NCBI RefSeq assembly: GCF_020099275.1
Contig: NZ_CP083646.1
Span: 2,232,001 to 2,296,000, forward strand
Source: Corynebacterium falsenii
GTDB lineage: Bacteria > Actinomycetota > Actinomycetes > Mycobacteriales > Mycobacteriaceae
Direction of reading: 5' to 3'
DNA: 64,000 nt
Under the pieces are notes generated by a model. That model saw only the letters and a list, made by a program, of their open reading frames with translations. It was not told where the DNA came from and did not search any database. A program made the position numbers and the translations under genes. Below are positions 35,828 to 45,919 of this stretch, in pieces. How positions within the stretch are numbered: position 1 is the stretch's first letter; every line of letters starts with the position of its first letter.

Positions 35828-37774
35828 CTATTCCTTCGCGAGCACGGCGTTATCCGTCAGGCAGAAGTCATCGTTGATCTTGATGATCAGCGCAACGAGT
35901 AGGCGGAGCGCTGTTAGATACGTGTGGCGGTGAACGCGGTCGTCGTCACCGTCTGCCTGTGATCCATGGAGGTAGCGGTTGCGCAGGCTAGGTCCGTTGC
36001 TGAACTCCTTATCGTTAAGGAAGTAGTTGAAGTAGCTGACCTCCGCGGCGCTGAGCAGCGTTGATCGATGCGTCAGCCATCCGGCGCTCACCATCTCGTC
36101 AATGGCTTTCTGGCCGGCCGCCGAGTGATGGAGACAGCTCGTCACCTCGCACTCCCAGAGTTCCTTGAGCACATGCAATTGTGGCGCGCTTGCAAACGCA
36201 ATTCGGTCACGATCTCCGGTCAGGATGCCCTTCTCGACCAGGAAGTCGATGTTGCGCTGTTGGTACTCGTGGAACTGGTCGTAGGCGATGTCATTGGCGA
36301 TGACCAAGTGCAGAAAGCTCTCTGCCTCCAGATCGCTGCTGATGTGCACCAATCCGGATTGGTCCGAGAAGAGCAGGTGCTGAATTCCTTGGATGTCTGC
36401 GTTGTTGGCAACGTAGGCGTACTTATCCACAACCTGACTCGGGATGTCGCCGTAGGAAAGCTGCTCCGATGTGATTGTCAGCAGCTCCGGGCCAACCTCG
36501 CCGTAGTCGACATGCAGCGTGAACTGCTTGAGGACGCTCTCCATCTCTGAGAACAGATGGCGGCTCTTCTCAAGGTAGGTAGCGGTCGGGCTGGAGGCGC
36601 GGTACTTCAGCCCCTTGGCACCGAACTCCTGCTCAAGGTAGTCCGTGAAGAACCAAGCGATGACCGACTCGAGCTCTATACCTTCGGAGCTGAGGAAGCG
36701 CTCGTACATCAAGGTCTGGAGCAAGGACGCCTGGTCCTGGAGCCTGAACGCCGCCCCCGTCCGGTAGTCGCCCTTGCCCGGCGTACCCATGAACCGCTCG
36801 AAGACGCCAAGTTGCGCTCCGTAGGAAGGGAGTTCCAGGAGCATGTGGTCGTTGGCGAACTGGAACAGGTGAACGAAGTTATTCAGGATAGTCGGGTAGT
36901 CGAGGTTCTCCGTGAGCCAGGTTCGACTGTAGGAGTACTTGCCAACCATGCCGTCCAAAGACTGGACGACCTCTTCGACCTGATCGGCCGAGATGCCCAC
37001 TTCGCAGCCGGTCTTGATCCCCTCCGTGGACTCGAACATCTTCTTCGTGAGCGCATCTGCCTTGCGACGAGCCTTTAGCTTCAGTCGTGCATCGACGCCG
37101 GTGTTCTTGTCAGCTCGTGCGGATGCGATCAGCATGACGAAGTTGAGGTTGGGCTCTTCCTCATCGAGGTAGCGGTCAAACAGGCCACGCTGATCCGCGG
37201 GAGTGAAGCTCTTCGGAAGATGGATTGGATCCCGCCCCTCGGACTGGAGGAACTTCCGCGCAAGCAGCTCAGCATTGCGCGGCCCAGCGAGTAGCAGGGC
37301 CCGAATCTCCTGGTCGTAGGCACGCACGAGTGCCTGGCATGAGAGCAGATCGTGCGGGTGGAAACTCTGCTCTTGAAGTGCAGCAAGCACGATCGAGTCA
37401 ATGCAGCGCTCGAAGACCTTGTTCTTTCCGAGGAGATCGAGGACGTCTGTGCGGTACTGAAAGTCAACGTCCTGAACGAGCGTTGAGAAGGTGGCGTCAG
37501 TCACTTTGCCGAAAAACCTGCCGATGACTTTCCGGATCTCGGGGAGGTGCGCCAGAGGCGCGTCTCGCTCTGCTTCGGCCAGGTCCTTCGGGAGAACTTT
37601 GTGTTCTAGGAACAACGCGAGATGATGCAACTCAACGATGTCGTTTATGCCTTGATCGCCACGAGTAGCATCGAATTCACGGACGAGCTCTAGGAGGCGG
37701 TCGGCCTGCCAGAAGGTTCCGTAGTCGCTGAGGCCGAAGAACTTCAGTCTCTTCTCTGGTCCGCTTTCCGACAC
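35828..37774 (-). CDS. Large protein with HEPN-like C terminus (cassette K5 cargo)
   Basis: A ~648-residue protein of no family I can name. It is helical and lacks membrane segments. Near the C terminus it has NGPSLRNRYLHGSQAD, an R-x4-H motif in the context typical of HEPN domains, which are RNases in many abortive-infection and toxin systems. I choose the GTG at 37774, which has GGGAGGGAG 6 nt upstream; a longer frame from GTG 37831 has no ribosome site. It is the only gene in its ~2.5-kb cassette, which suggests self-contained activity, perhaps phage defence. Confidence 0.6.
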   Translation of the reverse strand: MSESGPEKRLKFFGLSDYGTFWQADRLLELVREFDATRGDQGINDIVELHHLALFLEHKVLPKDLAEAERDAPLAHLPEIRKVIGRFFGKVTDATFSTLVQDVDFQYRTDVLDLLGKNKVFERCIDSIVLAALQEQSFHPHDLLSCQALVRAYDQEIRALLLAGPRNAELLARKFLQSEGRDPIHLPKSFTPADQRGLFDRYLDEEEPNLNFVMLIASARADKNTGVDARLKLKARRKADALTKKMFESTEGIKTGCEVGISADQVEEVVQSLDGMVGKYSYSRTWLTENLDYPTILNNFVHLFQFANDHMLLELPSYGAQLGVFERFMGTPGKGDYRTGAAFRLQDQASLLQTLMYERFLSSEGIELESVIAWFFTDYLEQEFGAKGLKYRASSPTATYLEKSRHLFSEMESVLKQFTLHVDYGEVGPELLTITSEQLSYGDIPSQVVDKYAYVANNADIQGIQHLLFSDQSGLVHISSDLEAESFLHLVIANDIAYDQFHEYQQRNIDFLVEKGILTGDRDRIAFASAPQLHVLKELWECEVTSCLHHSAAGQKAIDEMVSAGWLTHRSTLLSAAEVSYFNYFLNDKEFSNGPSLRNRYLHGSQADGDDDRVHRHTYLTALRLLVALIIKINDDFCLTDNAVLAKE

Positions 37775-38126
37775 TCGAATCTCCCTCCCGGTAGGCGTCA
37801 CTCTATACAGTTCGGGGGCGCCTAGTGGCACGAATTTGAAGTTGTTGCCTGATCGTCCAGCAGTCCCCTTGGGCGGAGCCGTCGTCCACGTCGATCGTTG
37901 CGCCGGCTCCTCGTTCTGTCGTGGAAGCGAGCCGAACTAGCGGCGCATCACCCCGAGGCGGACACGACCTACGTCTCCATGGGCATAATCCCGCGCCCCA
38001 TCGGGCTCCTCCCCACCGCGGAGCGGCGCACGACGGACGATGCACAACTACGGGGGTAGGTCCCTTGCAAAAGCGCCGGGCACTAGTCCTGACTCAACAC
38101 TCGACAAGAATCATCAACGAATCTCA
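37775..38126. other. Upstream region of the HEPN-like gene
   Basis: About 350 bp between the gene start and repeat S5. No gene seen; it should carry the promoter unless the gene is read from outside. Confidence 0.4.
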
Positions 38127-38159
38127 CTAGTTATTGAAACGGAACTCCACCACGTCGCC
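38127..38159 (-). repeat. ychF-end repeat S5 (codes GDVVEFRFNN-stop)
   Basis: The minus strand gives G-D-V-V-E-F-R-F-N-N-stop, ten residues of a YchF C terminus. It is the longest match to the intact gene (which has ADGDVVEF at the same place) and so may derive from a chromosomal half-site. It lies 18 kb away from ychF. Confidence 0.8.
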
Positions 38160-38343
38160 GCAGTTAGCGAACGTCTGAAGACTGTCACCTGATGTGCCGG
38201 CCACGCACTCGGGCGCGAAGCCGACGTCGATAGCCTCGAGGTCGCCGTACGACTGTCCTTGACCTCGGCCAGCGCCTTCCTCCACCTCGACGCGAGTCAG
38301 CTCGCGGATGGGTCTTCGTGCCCCGGCACTCCGACACGTAGCG

Positions 38344-39891
38344 TTACTCGCACGCATTGCCCCGGTCAAGGTCGTGCGGCACGACGAAGCTGCGTATGGC
38401 GTCCGCCTCGTCGATCGCCGCGGCGAACTCCTCCTCGGTGGCCGAGCTCAGCAGCTCGAGGGGTGATCGGTCCGAGCCATCCGCGCCATGGGGCAGGTCC
38501 GGGTGCGGCGTCTGCCACCAGTCCAGTAGCGCCCTGGCGACGTCGGTCGGATCCGAGCCTCCGCAGGACCGGGCGAGCGCCTGGTTGATCTCGGCAAGCG
38601 CGTCGATGATCTTCCCGTCGCGGAACTGGAAGGCCGGATAGAACTTTGTCCCTCCGAGCTCGACCTCGATCACGACGTTGTGCTTGAGGTAGGTCCGCAG
38701 CAGGCTGCGCTGGGCGGCCTTCTTCGCGCGCGCCGCCTGCGCCGGGGTACGTGTCCGCTCCGCGTCGATCACTTCCGCCCCCGTCAGCGATGCGCGGGTC
38801 TCGGCGGCGGTCATGCACTCGGCTCGGTCGAGCAGGCTCGCGGCCATCATCGGTGAGCGGTCGAGCGCGAAGGCCCGATCCCAGATCGGGCTGCTCCTCC
38901 AACTGTCGGGGAATCCGAGCTGCTCCATGCCGAAGCCGACGGTGCGGGACTTCTCTTCGACGAAGTCGGCCAGGTCCACGACGTCGCCCTTCTCCGGCGC
39001 GATGCTCAGCAGGAGGTGGCGCAATACGAGCAGCACTCCGTAGAGCCTGTTGTTCGTCCCTTCTTCCGCGAGCGACGCGAGCAGGTCGTCGGCGTCCTTT
39101 CGAGCCTGCCCCGGCGCGTCGATGAGCACATCGAACGCGCGGTTCCACACACGGCCGTAGTGGGCGCAGATGTTCCGCACGTTCCTGAGGTTGTTGAGCC
39201 AGTTCCCGAGAGCGCCGCGATCTCCGTGGCCGTCGGCGGTGCGGACCTGGAACCGTGCCGCGAGGATCTCCTGGTCGGGCTGCAGCATCAGGTCGTAGAG
39301 GCTGCTCAGCACTCCGAAGGACATCACTTCTGTCGCGACCCAGATGGGCAGGTGCGGACCGTACTGCTGGCGGAAATGTACGACGAAGTCGCCCCGGGCG
39401 CGCTGCTCGTGCCGGTCGTACTCCTCGAGCCACTCGCGGTAGGCGGCGGTCGGCTCGGGCGGCGCGCCGGGATCTTCCTGCCTCGTCGCGCCGAGCGCCC
39501 AGGGGTGCCTGTGCGCGAACGCGTCGATCCTGCCGAGCCGGTGGCCGATGAAGAACCGGAAGGCCGTCTCGACGGTACCGAGGACGTCGCCGAGGCGCAT
39601 GCGCAGCTCGTGGTCGAACTCGTACAGCGAGACCACGTGCGCGAGGCCGGTCCCGGGCACGAACGTGTCCAGGCGGATCTCGCGGTCCTCTTCGTCGAAC
39701 CGGGGCGCAGGAGGAGCGGGCCGGTCACGGTAGAGGTGCCAGTAACCCGAGAGCCGGTAGTAGCCGTATCGCTGCAGGACCTCGGCCGCGTAGGCGTTGT
39801 CTCCGCAGTCCATGCCGCGCCCGCGCAGCCGGCGGATCTGCTCGGGGACCGTGAGGAACGGCTTGGCGTAGGTGCTGTTCGGGGTCGTCAC
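38344..39891 (-). CDS. Abi_2 (AbiD/AbiF-like) abortive-infection protein (cassette K4 cargo)
   Basis: A 515-residue protein. Residues ~8-300 match the Abi_2 family: PFLTVPEQIRRLRGRGM, YYRLSGYWHLYR, LYEFDHELRMRLGDVLGTVE and IWVATEVMSFG, then the HEPN-type motif LRNVRNICAHYGRVWNR near residue 240. Abi_2 proteins such as AbiD/AbiF block phage growth at the cost of the cell. About 215 extra C-terminal residues, with a basic helical stretch (RTPAQAARAKKAAQRS), are longer than the usual ~300-residue family. It starts at a GTG at 39891. The cassette also holds an IS1380-type insertion. Confidence 0.85.
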   Translation of the reverse strand: MTTPNSTYAKPFLTVPEQIRRLRGRGMDCGDNAYAAEVLQRYGYYRLSGYWHLYRDRPAPPAPRFDEEDREIRLDTFVPGTGLAHVVSLYEFDHELRMRLGDVLGTVETAFRFFIGHRLGRIDAFAHRHPWALGATRQEDPGAPPEPTAAYREWLEEYDRHEQRARGDFVVHFRQQYGPHLPIWVATEVMSFGVLSSLYDLMLQPDQEILAARFQVRTADGHGDRGALGNWLNNLRNVRNICAHYGRVWNRAFDVLIDAPGQARKDADDLLASLAEEGTNNRLYGVLLVLRHLLLSIAPEKGDVVDLADFVEEKSRTVGFGMEQLGFPDSWRSSPIWDRAFALDRSPMMAASLLDRAECMTAAETRASLTGAEVIDAERTRTPAQAARAKKAAQRSLLRTYLKHNVVIEVELGGTKFYPAFQFRDGKIIDALAEINQALARSCGGSDPTDVARALLDWWQTPHPDLPHGADGSDRSPLELLSSATEEEFAAAIDEADAIRSFVVPHDLDRGNACE

Positions 39892-40182
39892 GTGCGCATC
39901 GTCCTGGTGTCCCCGGCACCCGGGGGTAGAAAGAGAACAGGCCCGCGTCTCATCTAGAGAAGCGAGCCTGTCGTGTTACTTCGAGGATACGGGTTCCACC
40001 TGCGCAAGTCAAACACTGCTCGGTCGCTCAGCGTCGGCAGCTCCGGGCACTGCTTGCCCCGGCCACGACCTCGGTGCTGGAACCAACGCGCTGGTGAAGC
40101 GCCCTGGGTTCCGTTAGGGAGGCAGTCGGCTCCTGCGGAGGTTCCGCAGGGGCCGGTTAAAAGCGAAGGTCAGCGCCATTAA
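39892..40182. other. Upstream region of the Abi_2 gene
   Basis: About 290 bp without a gene. An interrupted palindrome (ACAGGC ... GCCTGT, about 39939-39972) lies close to the Abi start and might be its operator. Confidence 0.4.
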
Positions 40183-41888
40183 CCTCGATGTTTCATGGGG
40201 CTGGTGAGCGGGGTGGGTCGGCGTCGTTGCCGGTGTTGAGCTGCTGATTCTGGCATTCGGGTATGACAGATCGTCGCAGTGTCCGTTGCAGGCGGTCGGG
40301 TTCCACTCCCGAGAAGAGGAGCTGCTGGTCGTAGGGGCGGGTGGTCTCGCCGGGTTAGGTCTGTGCGACGGTGGTGCGGAGCCGGTTGACGCCGGTCAGG
40401 CCCCTCACGGCTTCGGGTGCATGTTCGGCGAGGTGGAGGACCTTGTGCCGGGCGCGGCGCACGAGGGTCGCGGGGATCTCGAACAACCGCGCGCGGAGCC
40501 GTTTGGGTTCCCATTTCCTCGCGTCGTGCCTGGTGAAGGCGATGGTTTGCATCCAGGCGACGAGCTCGGAGGCGAGTTGGATGATCTGGCACCAGATCTG
40601 GTTCTGCGCGAAGCCCTGCAGCGGGAACTTCTCAAGGCCCATGTCCTTGGCGTTACGGATCCGGTCTTCGCAGCGTGCACGGCGACGGTGCCGCAGTTCC
40701 AGGACGGGAAGCTGGCCGCGCGGGGAGTTGGTGGCGAACGCGGTGATGCGCATCCCCTCGTGATCGGTGATCCGCAGCTGCGCCCCAGGATGAGGACGTT
40801 CCTTCCGCACGATCACCCGCATCCCGGGCGGCCAACCCTGAAGATCCAGCAGCTCGGTCAGCTCCGCCACCCATGTCCCCTCGCGGATCCCCTCGTCCTC
40901 GCTGTCGTAGGCGGGGGTCCACGCCTTTGCCTCGTCGATACGTTCCAGTAGGTCAGGCGCGTTCGCAGGCAGGGTGAACCCGACCGAGTAGGCCAGACGC
41001 TGCCGCTGGAGCCAGGCCAGGAAGTCTTTGGTGCCGCCGGCCCCGTCGGTGCGGATCAAGATCTTCTTCGATCCCCGACCACCCCGAGCCAGCAGGCCCG
41101 CAGGCAGCTGGGCCAGAGCGTCACGGGTGACGGTGATGTGATCAGCGGCCGTGTTCGAGCCGGCGTTGCCGGGGCGCAGCTGGATCGCCAGTGGTTCCCC
41201 GGTCCCGTCGCTGCCGTGGTCAAGGAACGCACACAACGGGTGGTATCCGAAGCCGCGTTTGAACGTCGGTGCGGCCTGCTCCTTCTCACTGTGGGCGGTG
41301 ATCAGGGTGGCGTCGAGGTCGATGACCAGCGGGCTCTTCACGCTCGCCCCCACAGTCGGAGAATGGTCTCCGGCCAGGGCCCAGGCCTGTTCACGCGCGG
41401 CCCGGCGGGCTTTCGAGATCGCCTCGATCACGGTGGGCGCGTCCTGGGCGAGGGTGGTGAGCGTGCGGGAGATCGTCGGGGCCGAGGCGACATTACCGAA
41501 CAGGCCCGGCTCGCAACGCAGCAGATCAGTATCCGAAGCATGCTCCCCGCCGATTGCGAGAGTGAGTGCGAGGTCCAGCAGGACCTTCGCCGCGTGGTGC
41601 TCGGCCAGCGGCTTCGTCCACGGAGCCAGTGCTTCCCGCAGCGAAGAGGCGAGGCCGGTGGCGTGGATCGCGTCGGTCAGCAGCACCGCACCAGCATGCG
41701 AGACCGCTGGAACCGGGGCGATGTCCACGCGCGGGCGGGGGTAGAAGAACAAGGTAGGGTGGGACACTTGAAAGGTGCTCCTTCCAGTGGATGGCTACGA
41801 GCTTCAACACCCCGTATCATCCCAGGCCAGGAGCACCTTTCTCTATGCCTCCCACCCATCGAGACCATACCGCTATGAAAACTCGAGG
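40183..41888 (-). mobile_element. IS1380-family insertion sequence
   Basis: A 1.7-kb element with inverted ends CCTCGATGTTTCAT / CCTCGAGTTTTCAT and a 4-bp target duplication TTAA on both sides (40179-40182 and 41889-41892). Removing it and one TTAA restores a continuous cassette K4 sequence. It is a clean, probably recent insertion. Confidence 0.85.
40355..41767 (-). CDS. IS1380-family transposase
   Basis: A 470-residue DDE transposase of the IS1380 group. Landmarks: VIDLDATLITAHSEKE (first Asp, about residue 150), IRTDGAGGTKDFLAW (second Asp, about 240) and the C-terminal YREKG-like region with RCEDRIRNAKDMGLEKFP (Glu, about 365). It fills most of the element. Confidence 0.88.
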   Translation of the reverse strand: MSHPTLFFYPRPRVDIAPVPAVSHAGAVLLTDAIHATGLASSLREALAPWTKPLAEHHAAKVLLDLALTLAIGGEHASDTDLLRCEPGLFGNVASAPTISRTLTTLAQDAPTVIEAISKARRAAREQAWALAGDHSPTVGASVKSPLVIDLDATLITAHSEKEQAAPTFKRGFGYHPLCAFLDHGSDGTGEPLAIQLRPGNAGSNTAADHITVTRDALAQLPAGLLARGGRGSKKILIRTDGAGGTKDFLAWLQRQRLAYSVGFTLPANAPDLLERIDEAKAWTPAYDSEDEGIREGTWVAELTELLDLQGWPPGMRVIVRKERPHPGAQLRITDHEGMRITAFATNSPRGQLPVLELRHRRRARCEDRIRNAKDMGLEKFPLQGFAQNQIWCQIIQLASELVAWMQTIAFTRHDARKWEPKRLRARLFEIPATLVRRARHKVLHLAEHAPEAVRGLTGVNRLRTTVAQT

Positions 41889-41978
41889 TTAACGCTCAGC
41901 AACTGATGGTAGATCGAAACTCATCCGTCGACCCCAACAGGAAGCCGAGAAGGTAAAACCCCTGGTCAGACGACCTTT

Positions 41979-42005
41979 TTAGACGTTGAACCTGAATTCA
42001 ACCAC
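41979..42005 (-). repeat. ychF-end repeat S4 (codes VVEFRFNV-stop)
   Basis: The minus strand reads V-V-E-F-R-F-N-V-stop, identical to the typical bacterial YchF C terminus. The site contains GTTGAA...TTCAAC, an inverted repeat around 6 bp, as expected of a serine-recombinase site. AACGTCTAAA here also occurs at S2. Confidence 0.8.
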
Positions 42006-42097
42006 ATTCCATATCCTTATAACGTCTCGAGCGATGTGCATACACACTCCAGCTCACAGTGTCCTGCAAACTCGCTGCGTGACGCGATTTATGCCGC

Positions 42098-45000
42098 TCA
42101 GTGCAGCCGGCGCCGGAAACGTTCTGCGTCCTCCTCGTTCCGTCGTGCGTCGTTTTCGTACGAGACAGCGATTCTCCTAAACAAACCAGCCACCCGAGGC
42201 GCGATGTCGGCGAATGCTTGGGCCTTGACTCGATAGTCCGCAGCAAGCCTGAGCTCCTGCTCGCCACCGTCTTCCAAGCCGCGACTAGTAACTCCACGAC
42301 TATTAAGGATATAGAGGTACAAGCCGGTCTCAATGTGATCAAGCTGCACTTCTTCAATGAGATCCCGCACGACGTTGCCCGGCCAGGTGCCGTCAGCGTC
42401 TGGTGGGGTGTGGCCGAGAACCTGGCCAATCTGCTGCAGGCCGACCTCGGTCCGGCCTCGTTCAGCCAGGAGCTCCATAGCTCGATCAAGCCAGGCTCGA
42501 AGCACCTCGGCATTCATGACGCCATCGACGAGGCCGGGCGGTGTGTCCCATGCATTGAGTAAGCGGTACGCACTGGTTGTCAGGGAAGCGTCGCATTGTT
42601 CTTCGCCAGCCGGGTCCTCGGCGCCTTCTTCGTCCTCACCGCTCGGCCGGGCACGGTAAACAGCGCACACGATCTCGACGAATTTTGCAGGGTCGGCAGC
42701 TAAACTTTCGGATAGCGCTGGGACTCTCGCGTCATAGCCGAGCGCCGGAAGGTACGACCACTGCAGTCGAACAAGACAGCCAGGCTCAAGGTGCTCGCGC
42801 ATAGCTTCGAGGTAGGCGAAGAGCCGCTGAAAATCATAGGACGATAGATCACGAGCAGCGGCAGATGGAGTTTGATCTGCCAGGAGCCCGTCCAGTGCTC
42901 GCACAATGAGTTTCGCTACCTGGGGACGCGGACCGTCCTTGTCGATGTAGGTGTACATGCTCATGAGATGTACAACGTCGGCGTGGCGGCCAACTTGGAT
43001 CAGGTGCTCAGCAATCTCGTCGATCTTGTCAATGTCTTGCCCCAAGCCGATTGTCTGGAATTCCCTCCAGTACCGGGCCTCAAGATCCGGGTCCGTATCA
43101 ACCAGAGCCCATACCTCCGCGAGGTTGTCGCGCGCGACAAGCAGGAGTCGAACACGTTGATCGACCGTAAGATCGCTCTGTTCAAGGAAGTCTGTGATCA
43201 GAGCGAAACCTTCTAGGGAATAGCGAGTCGAGAAATACGACATCGCGGTGCTGGCGAGATCCTGGTCGGCAGACGTCAACCAACCGAGCAATTCATCATC
43301 GTGCGACGAGCCGATTTTCGCCAAGGCGATACCAACGGCCCCCGGCACCGACGCGTCTCGTGCCAGTCTCGTGATGGCGTCAAAACCGCCCTCGGCCTCG
43401 ATCTTCTCTACGGCTTGGACGCGTCGGCGCCCGAGCTCACGTTCAAAGGCTTCATAATCATCTTGTCTGTGAGCGCCGATATACGGAGTCCATGATTGAA
43501 AGAGTCCGATCAGTCGGACATACGCGGACTTCGGCTGGTAGCGCGCTGCCAGTGCGTCGAGCTTGCCGAGCTCCTCGTCGGGAAGTGTCCAGGCAGCATC
43601 CGGAAACTCGCGATGACGGCCGATGAGGTCCACCAGGGTTCGCCACACCGCTTCTCGAAAGTCAGCCGTAAACTGCGGCTGGTCGGCCATCGATTCGAGA
43701 GCATCCACCACTCGCGCTCGGTCTTCTGGTGGTAACTCTGCCGTGTGAGAAAGGATCGTTGACCAGCGCTGCGCATCCTGACCAGCATCTTCGATGCAAC
43801 TCTCTACCGCGGCGGTCGTCATCTTCCAGAATTCGCCGTATGTCACAGATAGTTTGTCCGGCCTCCAAGTTCGGAACGCAGGTGTACTAATCGGGAAATG
43901 TGTCCCGTGCCCCTCAGGAAGCATGCTGCACTCCAACTTCCAGGCGACGCCAGGGCGTCTTCGGCGCAACGTGTCGAGGACAATAAGTCGCCGGTCAGGA
44001 TCGACAGAGCTATCTGGATGCCACGGGCGGAATATTGCAGCCAAAGAGGCCGCGGGACGGTTAGCCATCCGACCACCCGGATCGATCTCGTCAAGGCGTG
44101 CCAGGAGATCGACAGCACGTCCGAAATGATTAGAGGACCAGGACACGCACTCGAGCGCCCACAGCAGATTGCTGTGGGGAGTTCCGCCCGAGAAGATTCC
44201 CGGTTCGTCGGCGTTGTCCTGGAACATGGTGGCCAATAGAGGGGCATCGCCCGCTGTTGCTGCACTGACCGCATCGAGGAAGGCGTCCGGCCCGGCCTCA
44301 GCGAGGAGGGGCAAGATGTCAGCTAGTGATTGCCACGCTCGCCCGGTATCATCTGTCGACGCCCATTCGAGTAGCTTCCCAACCAGATAGTTTGCGAAGT
44401 CTGACCCTGATACTCCACCCGACAAGACGATAGTTTCGCCGTACATTCCCAATAGAGCGAGCGACTGAGCGAGGCCGCGGCGGAGGTCACCGGAGTAGCG
44501 ACGGGTTTTGCCATCAATCGATGCTCTCCACCGTTGGTCCCGCGGCAGGTCGAGGGCCGGATCGCCCTCTGCGAAGACCCTCTCGACGATGGTCTCGAAC
44601 CGCTTCATGTCATCGTGAGTCAGCTTCGACACCAACAGCATCCAAGCATCCACCGGTGAGACAAGATGCCAAGCTTCGCCAGTGCGGATTACCAGAGGAT
44701 CGGTAGGATTGTCGGCTATTCCTGTGATCGCCTCTCTAAACGACTCGTAGTCGGTTCCCGTGAGCACCTCGAGGATCGAACGATCCCCTTCTGCATTGTC
44801 TCCCCAGGAGCCAGCCAACAGGATTGATCGGAAGTTTCGGGACGGACTCGCATCAGCCCAGGTCGGTCGATGCAGGACGGCCTTTACAGCCAAGTTTCGC
44901 CGCAGACCGGTCAAGCTTCGCCGTGCGAGCCTACCGAGCTCATCGACCCTATCTCTATCTGTGACTCCGGCGCTCGTCAGCGCGACTGCTGCCTCAGCAG

Positions 45001-45919
45001 CATCCAACGCTGGAAGTGTGACGTCGGCACCTTCGTTGGAGACAACCGGCACACAGAAGTTGTGCACAGTACCTGCGGGGATCTCGCTTGCCAACTCGGG
45101 CGTGCGAGGGACCAAGACAAGCGGTTGGGACGAGGTTGTCAACTGCCTCCATGTGGATATGTCGTCGACGAATGCGAGCCGTGCGAGCATCTGGCCGCTG
45201 CCCTGGTCATCAAGGTTGACGGCGATCGCAGCGATGAAGGCGCACACTTCCTCCATCGAGGCGCCAGCAATCGTAGTGACGGAGCCGGATGAACCAAGCC
45301 GGTCTTCAAGATCCTTGGCAGTGTCAGTTCGACCGGCGAGCACAACTTTCGGTATCAATGTTGGATTCGTTTGTGCTGCCCAGTCTCGCCACCAGGTCAG
45401 ACCGGTGCGAAGTCCGTATGGAGAAAGCCCCAGTTCTTCCGACAGCCACGCCCATGTAATTGGGGCGGCCTCAAGCCAGGTCTCGATATCATCAAGCCCG
45501 AAAGCCTTGACGTCTCTCCAGACCTGGTCGTTTCGCTTATTTGTAGCCCATTTGTCCCGTGCCGTCCAAGTGCGCAGGATCACTTCGATGTAGGTGCATT
45601 CAGCGGTCCGTGTGCCGTCTGGAGTCTCTGTTCGCTTAGAATAGTCCTCATCGGCCTTCTTGTTAGGGCTGGAATTAACCGACAGCTCCCAAACCGACAA
45701 ACCATCTGGAACCCAAGCCGTCGCTTCGGTTGCCCGAACAGAACCGTCCCAATCCCCTGCCGCCACACCGTCGCCTGCGGGCATCCCTAGCTCGACCAAC
45801 CCCGGTGTCGTTTCAAGGATGAGACGACGAACCAGACGCGGGAGTTCAGACTCCGAATGACGAGTATCGGCCCAGTTCTTCAGCTTACTTCGGTCAATGT
45901 AGCCTGCTCTAGTCCTCAC
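42098..45919 (-). CDS. 1273-residue predicted defence protein (cassette K3 cargo)
   Basis: A very long protein filling its cassette. Residues ~20-150 resemble the N-terminal nuclease-like domain of several large defence proteins: GDWDGSV, VWELSVNSSPNKKADEDYSKR, a PD-(D/E)XK-like pattern. The middle (PKVVLAGRTDTAKDLEDRL) looks like a degenerate STAND/TIR-associated region without a clear P-loop, and the C-terminal half is helical, repeat-like. I cannot name a family. Lower-GC patches and codon use unlike the neighbours suggest transfer. A single self-sufficient effector-sensor protein is plausible; the function is inferred from context. Confidence 0.6.
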   Translation of the reverse strand: MRTRAGYIDRSKLKNWADTRHSESELPRLVRRLILETTPGLVELGMPAGDGVAAGDWDGSVRATEATAWVPDGLSVWELSVNSSPNKKADEDYSKRTETPDGTRTAECTYIEVILRTWTARDKWATNKRNDQVWRDVKAFGLDDIETWLEAAPITWAWLSEELGLSPYGLRTGLTWWRDWAAQTNPTLIPKVVLAGRTDTAKDLEDRLGSSGSVTTIAGASMEEVCAFIAAIAVNLDDQGSGQMLARLAFVDDISTWRQLTTSSQPLVLVPRTPELASEIPAGTVHNFCVPVVSNEGADVTLPALDAAEAAVALTSAGVTDRDRVDELGRLARRSLTGLRRNLAVKAVLHRPTWADASPSRNFRSILLAGSWGDNAEGDRSILEVLTGTDYESFREAITGIADNPTDPLVIRTGEAWHLVSPVDAWMLLVSKLTHDDMKRFETIVERVFAEGDPALDLPRDQRWRASIDGKTRRYSGDLRRGLAQSLALLGMYGETIVLSGGVSGSDFANYLVGKLLEWASTDDTGRAWQSLADILPLLAEAGPDAFLDAVSAATAGDAPLLATMFQDNADEPGIFSGGTPHSNLLWALECVSWSSNHFGRAVDLLARLDEIDPGGRMANRPAASLAAIFRPWHPDSSVDPDRRLIVLDTLRRRRPGVAWKLECSMLPEGHGTHFPISTPAFRTWRPDKLSVTYGEFWKMTTAAVESCIEDAGQDAQRWSTILSHTAELPPEDRARVVDALESMADQPQFTADFREAVWRTLVDLIGRHREFPDAAWTLPDEELGKLDALAARYQPKSAYVRLIGLFQSWTPYIGAHRQDDYEAFERELGRRRVQAVEKIEAEGGFDAITRLARDASVPGAVGIALAKIGSSHDDELLGWLTSADQDLASTAMSYFSTRYSLEGFALITDFLEQSDLTVDQRVRLLLVARDNLAEVWALVDTDPDLEARYWREFQTIGLGQDIDKIDEIAEHLIQVGRHADVVHLMSMYTYIDKDGPRPQVAKLIVRALDGLLADQTPSAAARDLSSYDFQRLFAYLEAMREHLEPGCLVRLQWSYLPALGYDARVPALSESLAADPAKFVEIVCAVYRARPSGEDEEGAEDPAGEEQCDASLTTSAYRLLNAWDTPPGLVDGVMNAEVLRAWLDRAMELLAERGRTEVGLQQIGQVLGHTPPDADGTWPGNVVRDLIEEVQLDHIETGLYLYILNSRGVTSRGLEDGGEQELRLAADYRVKAQAFADIAPRVAGLFRRIAVSYENDARRNEEDAERFRRRLH

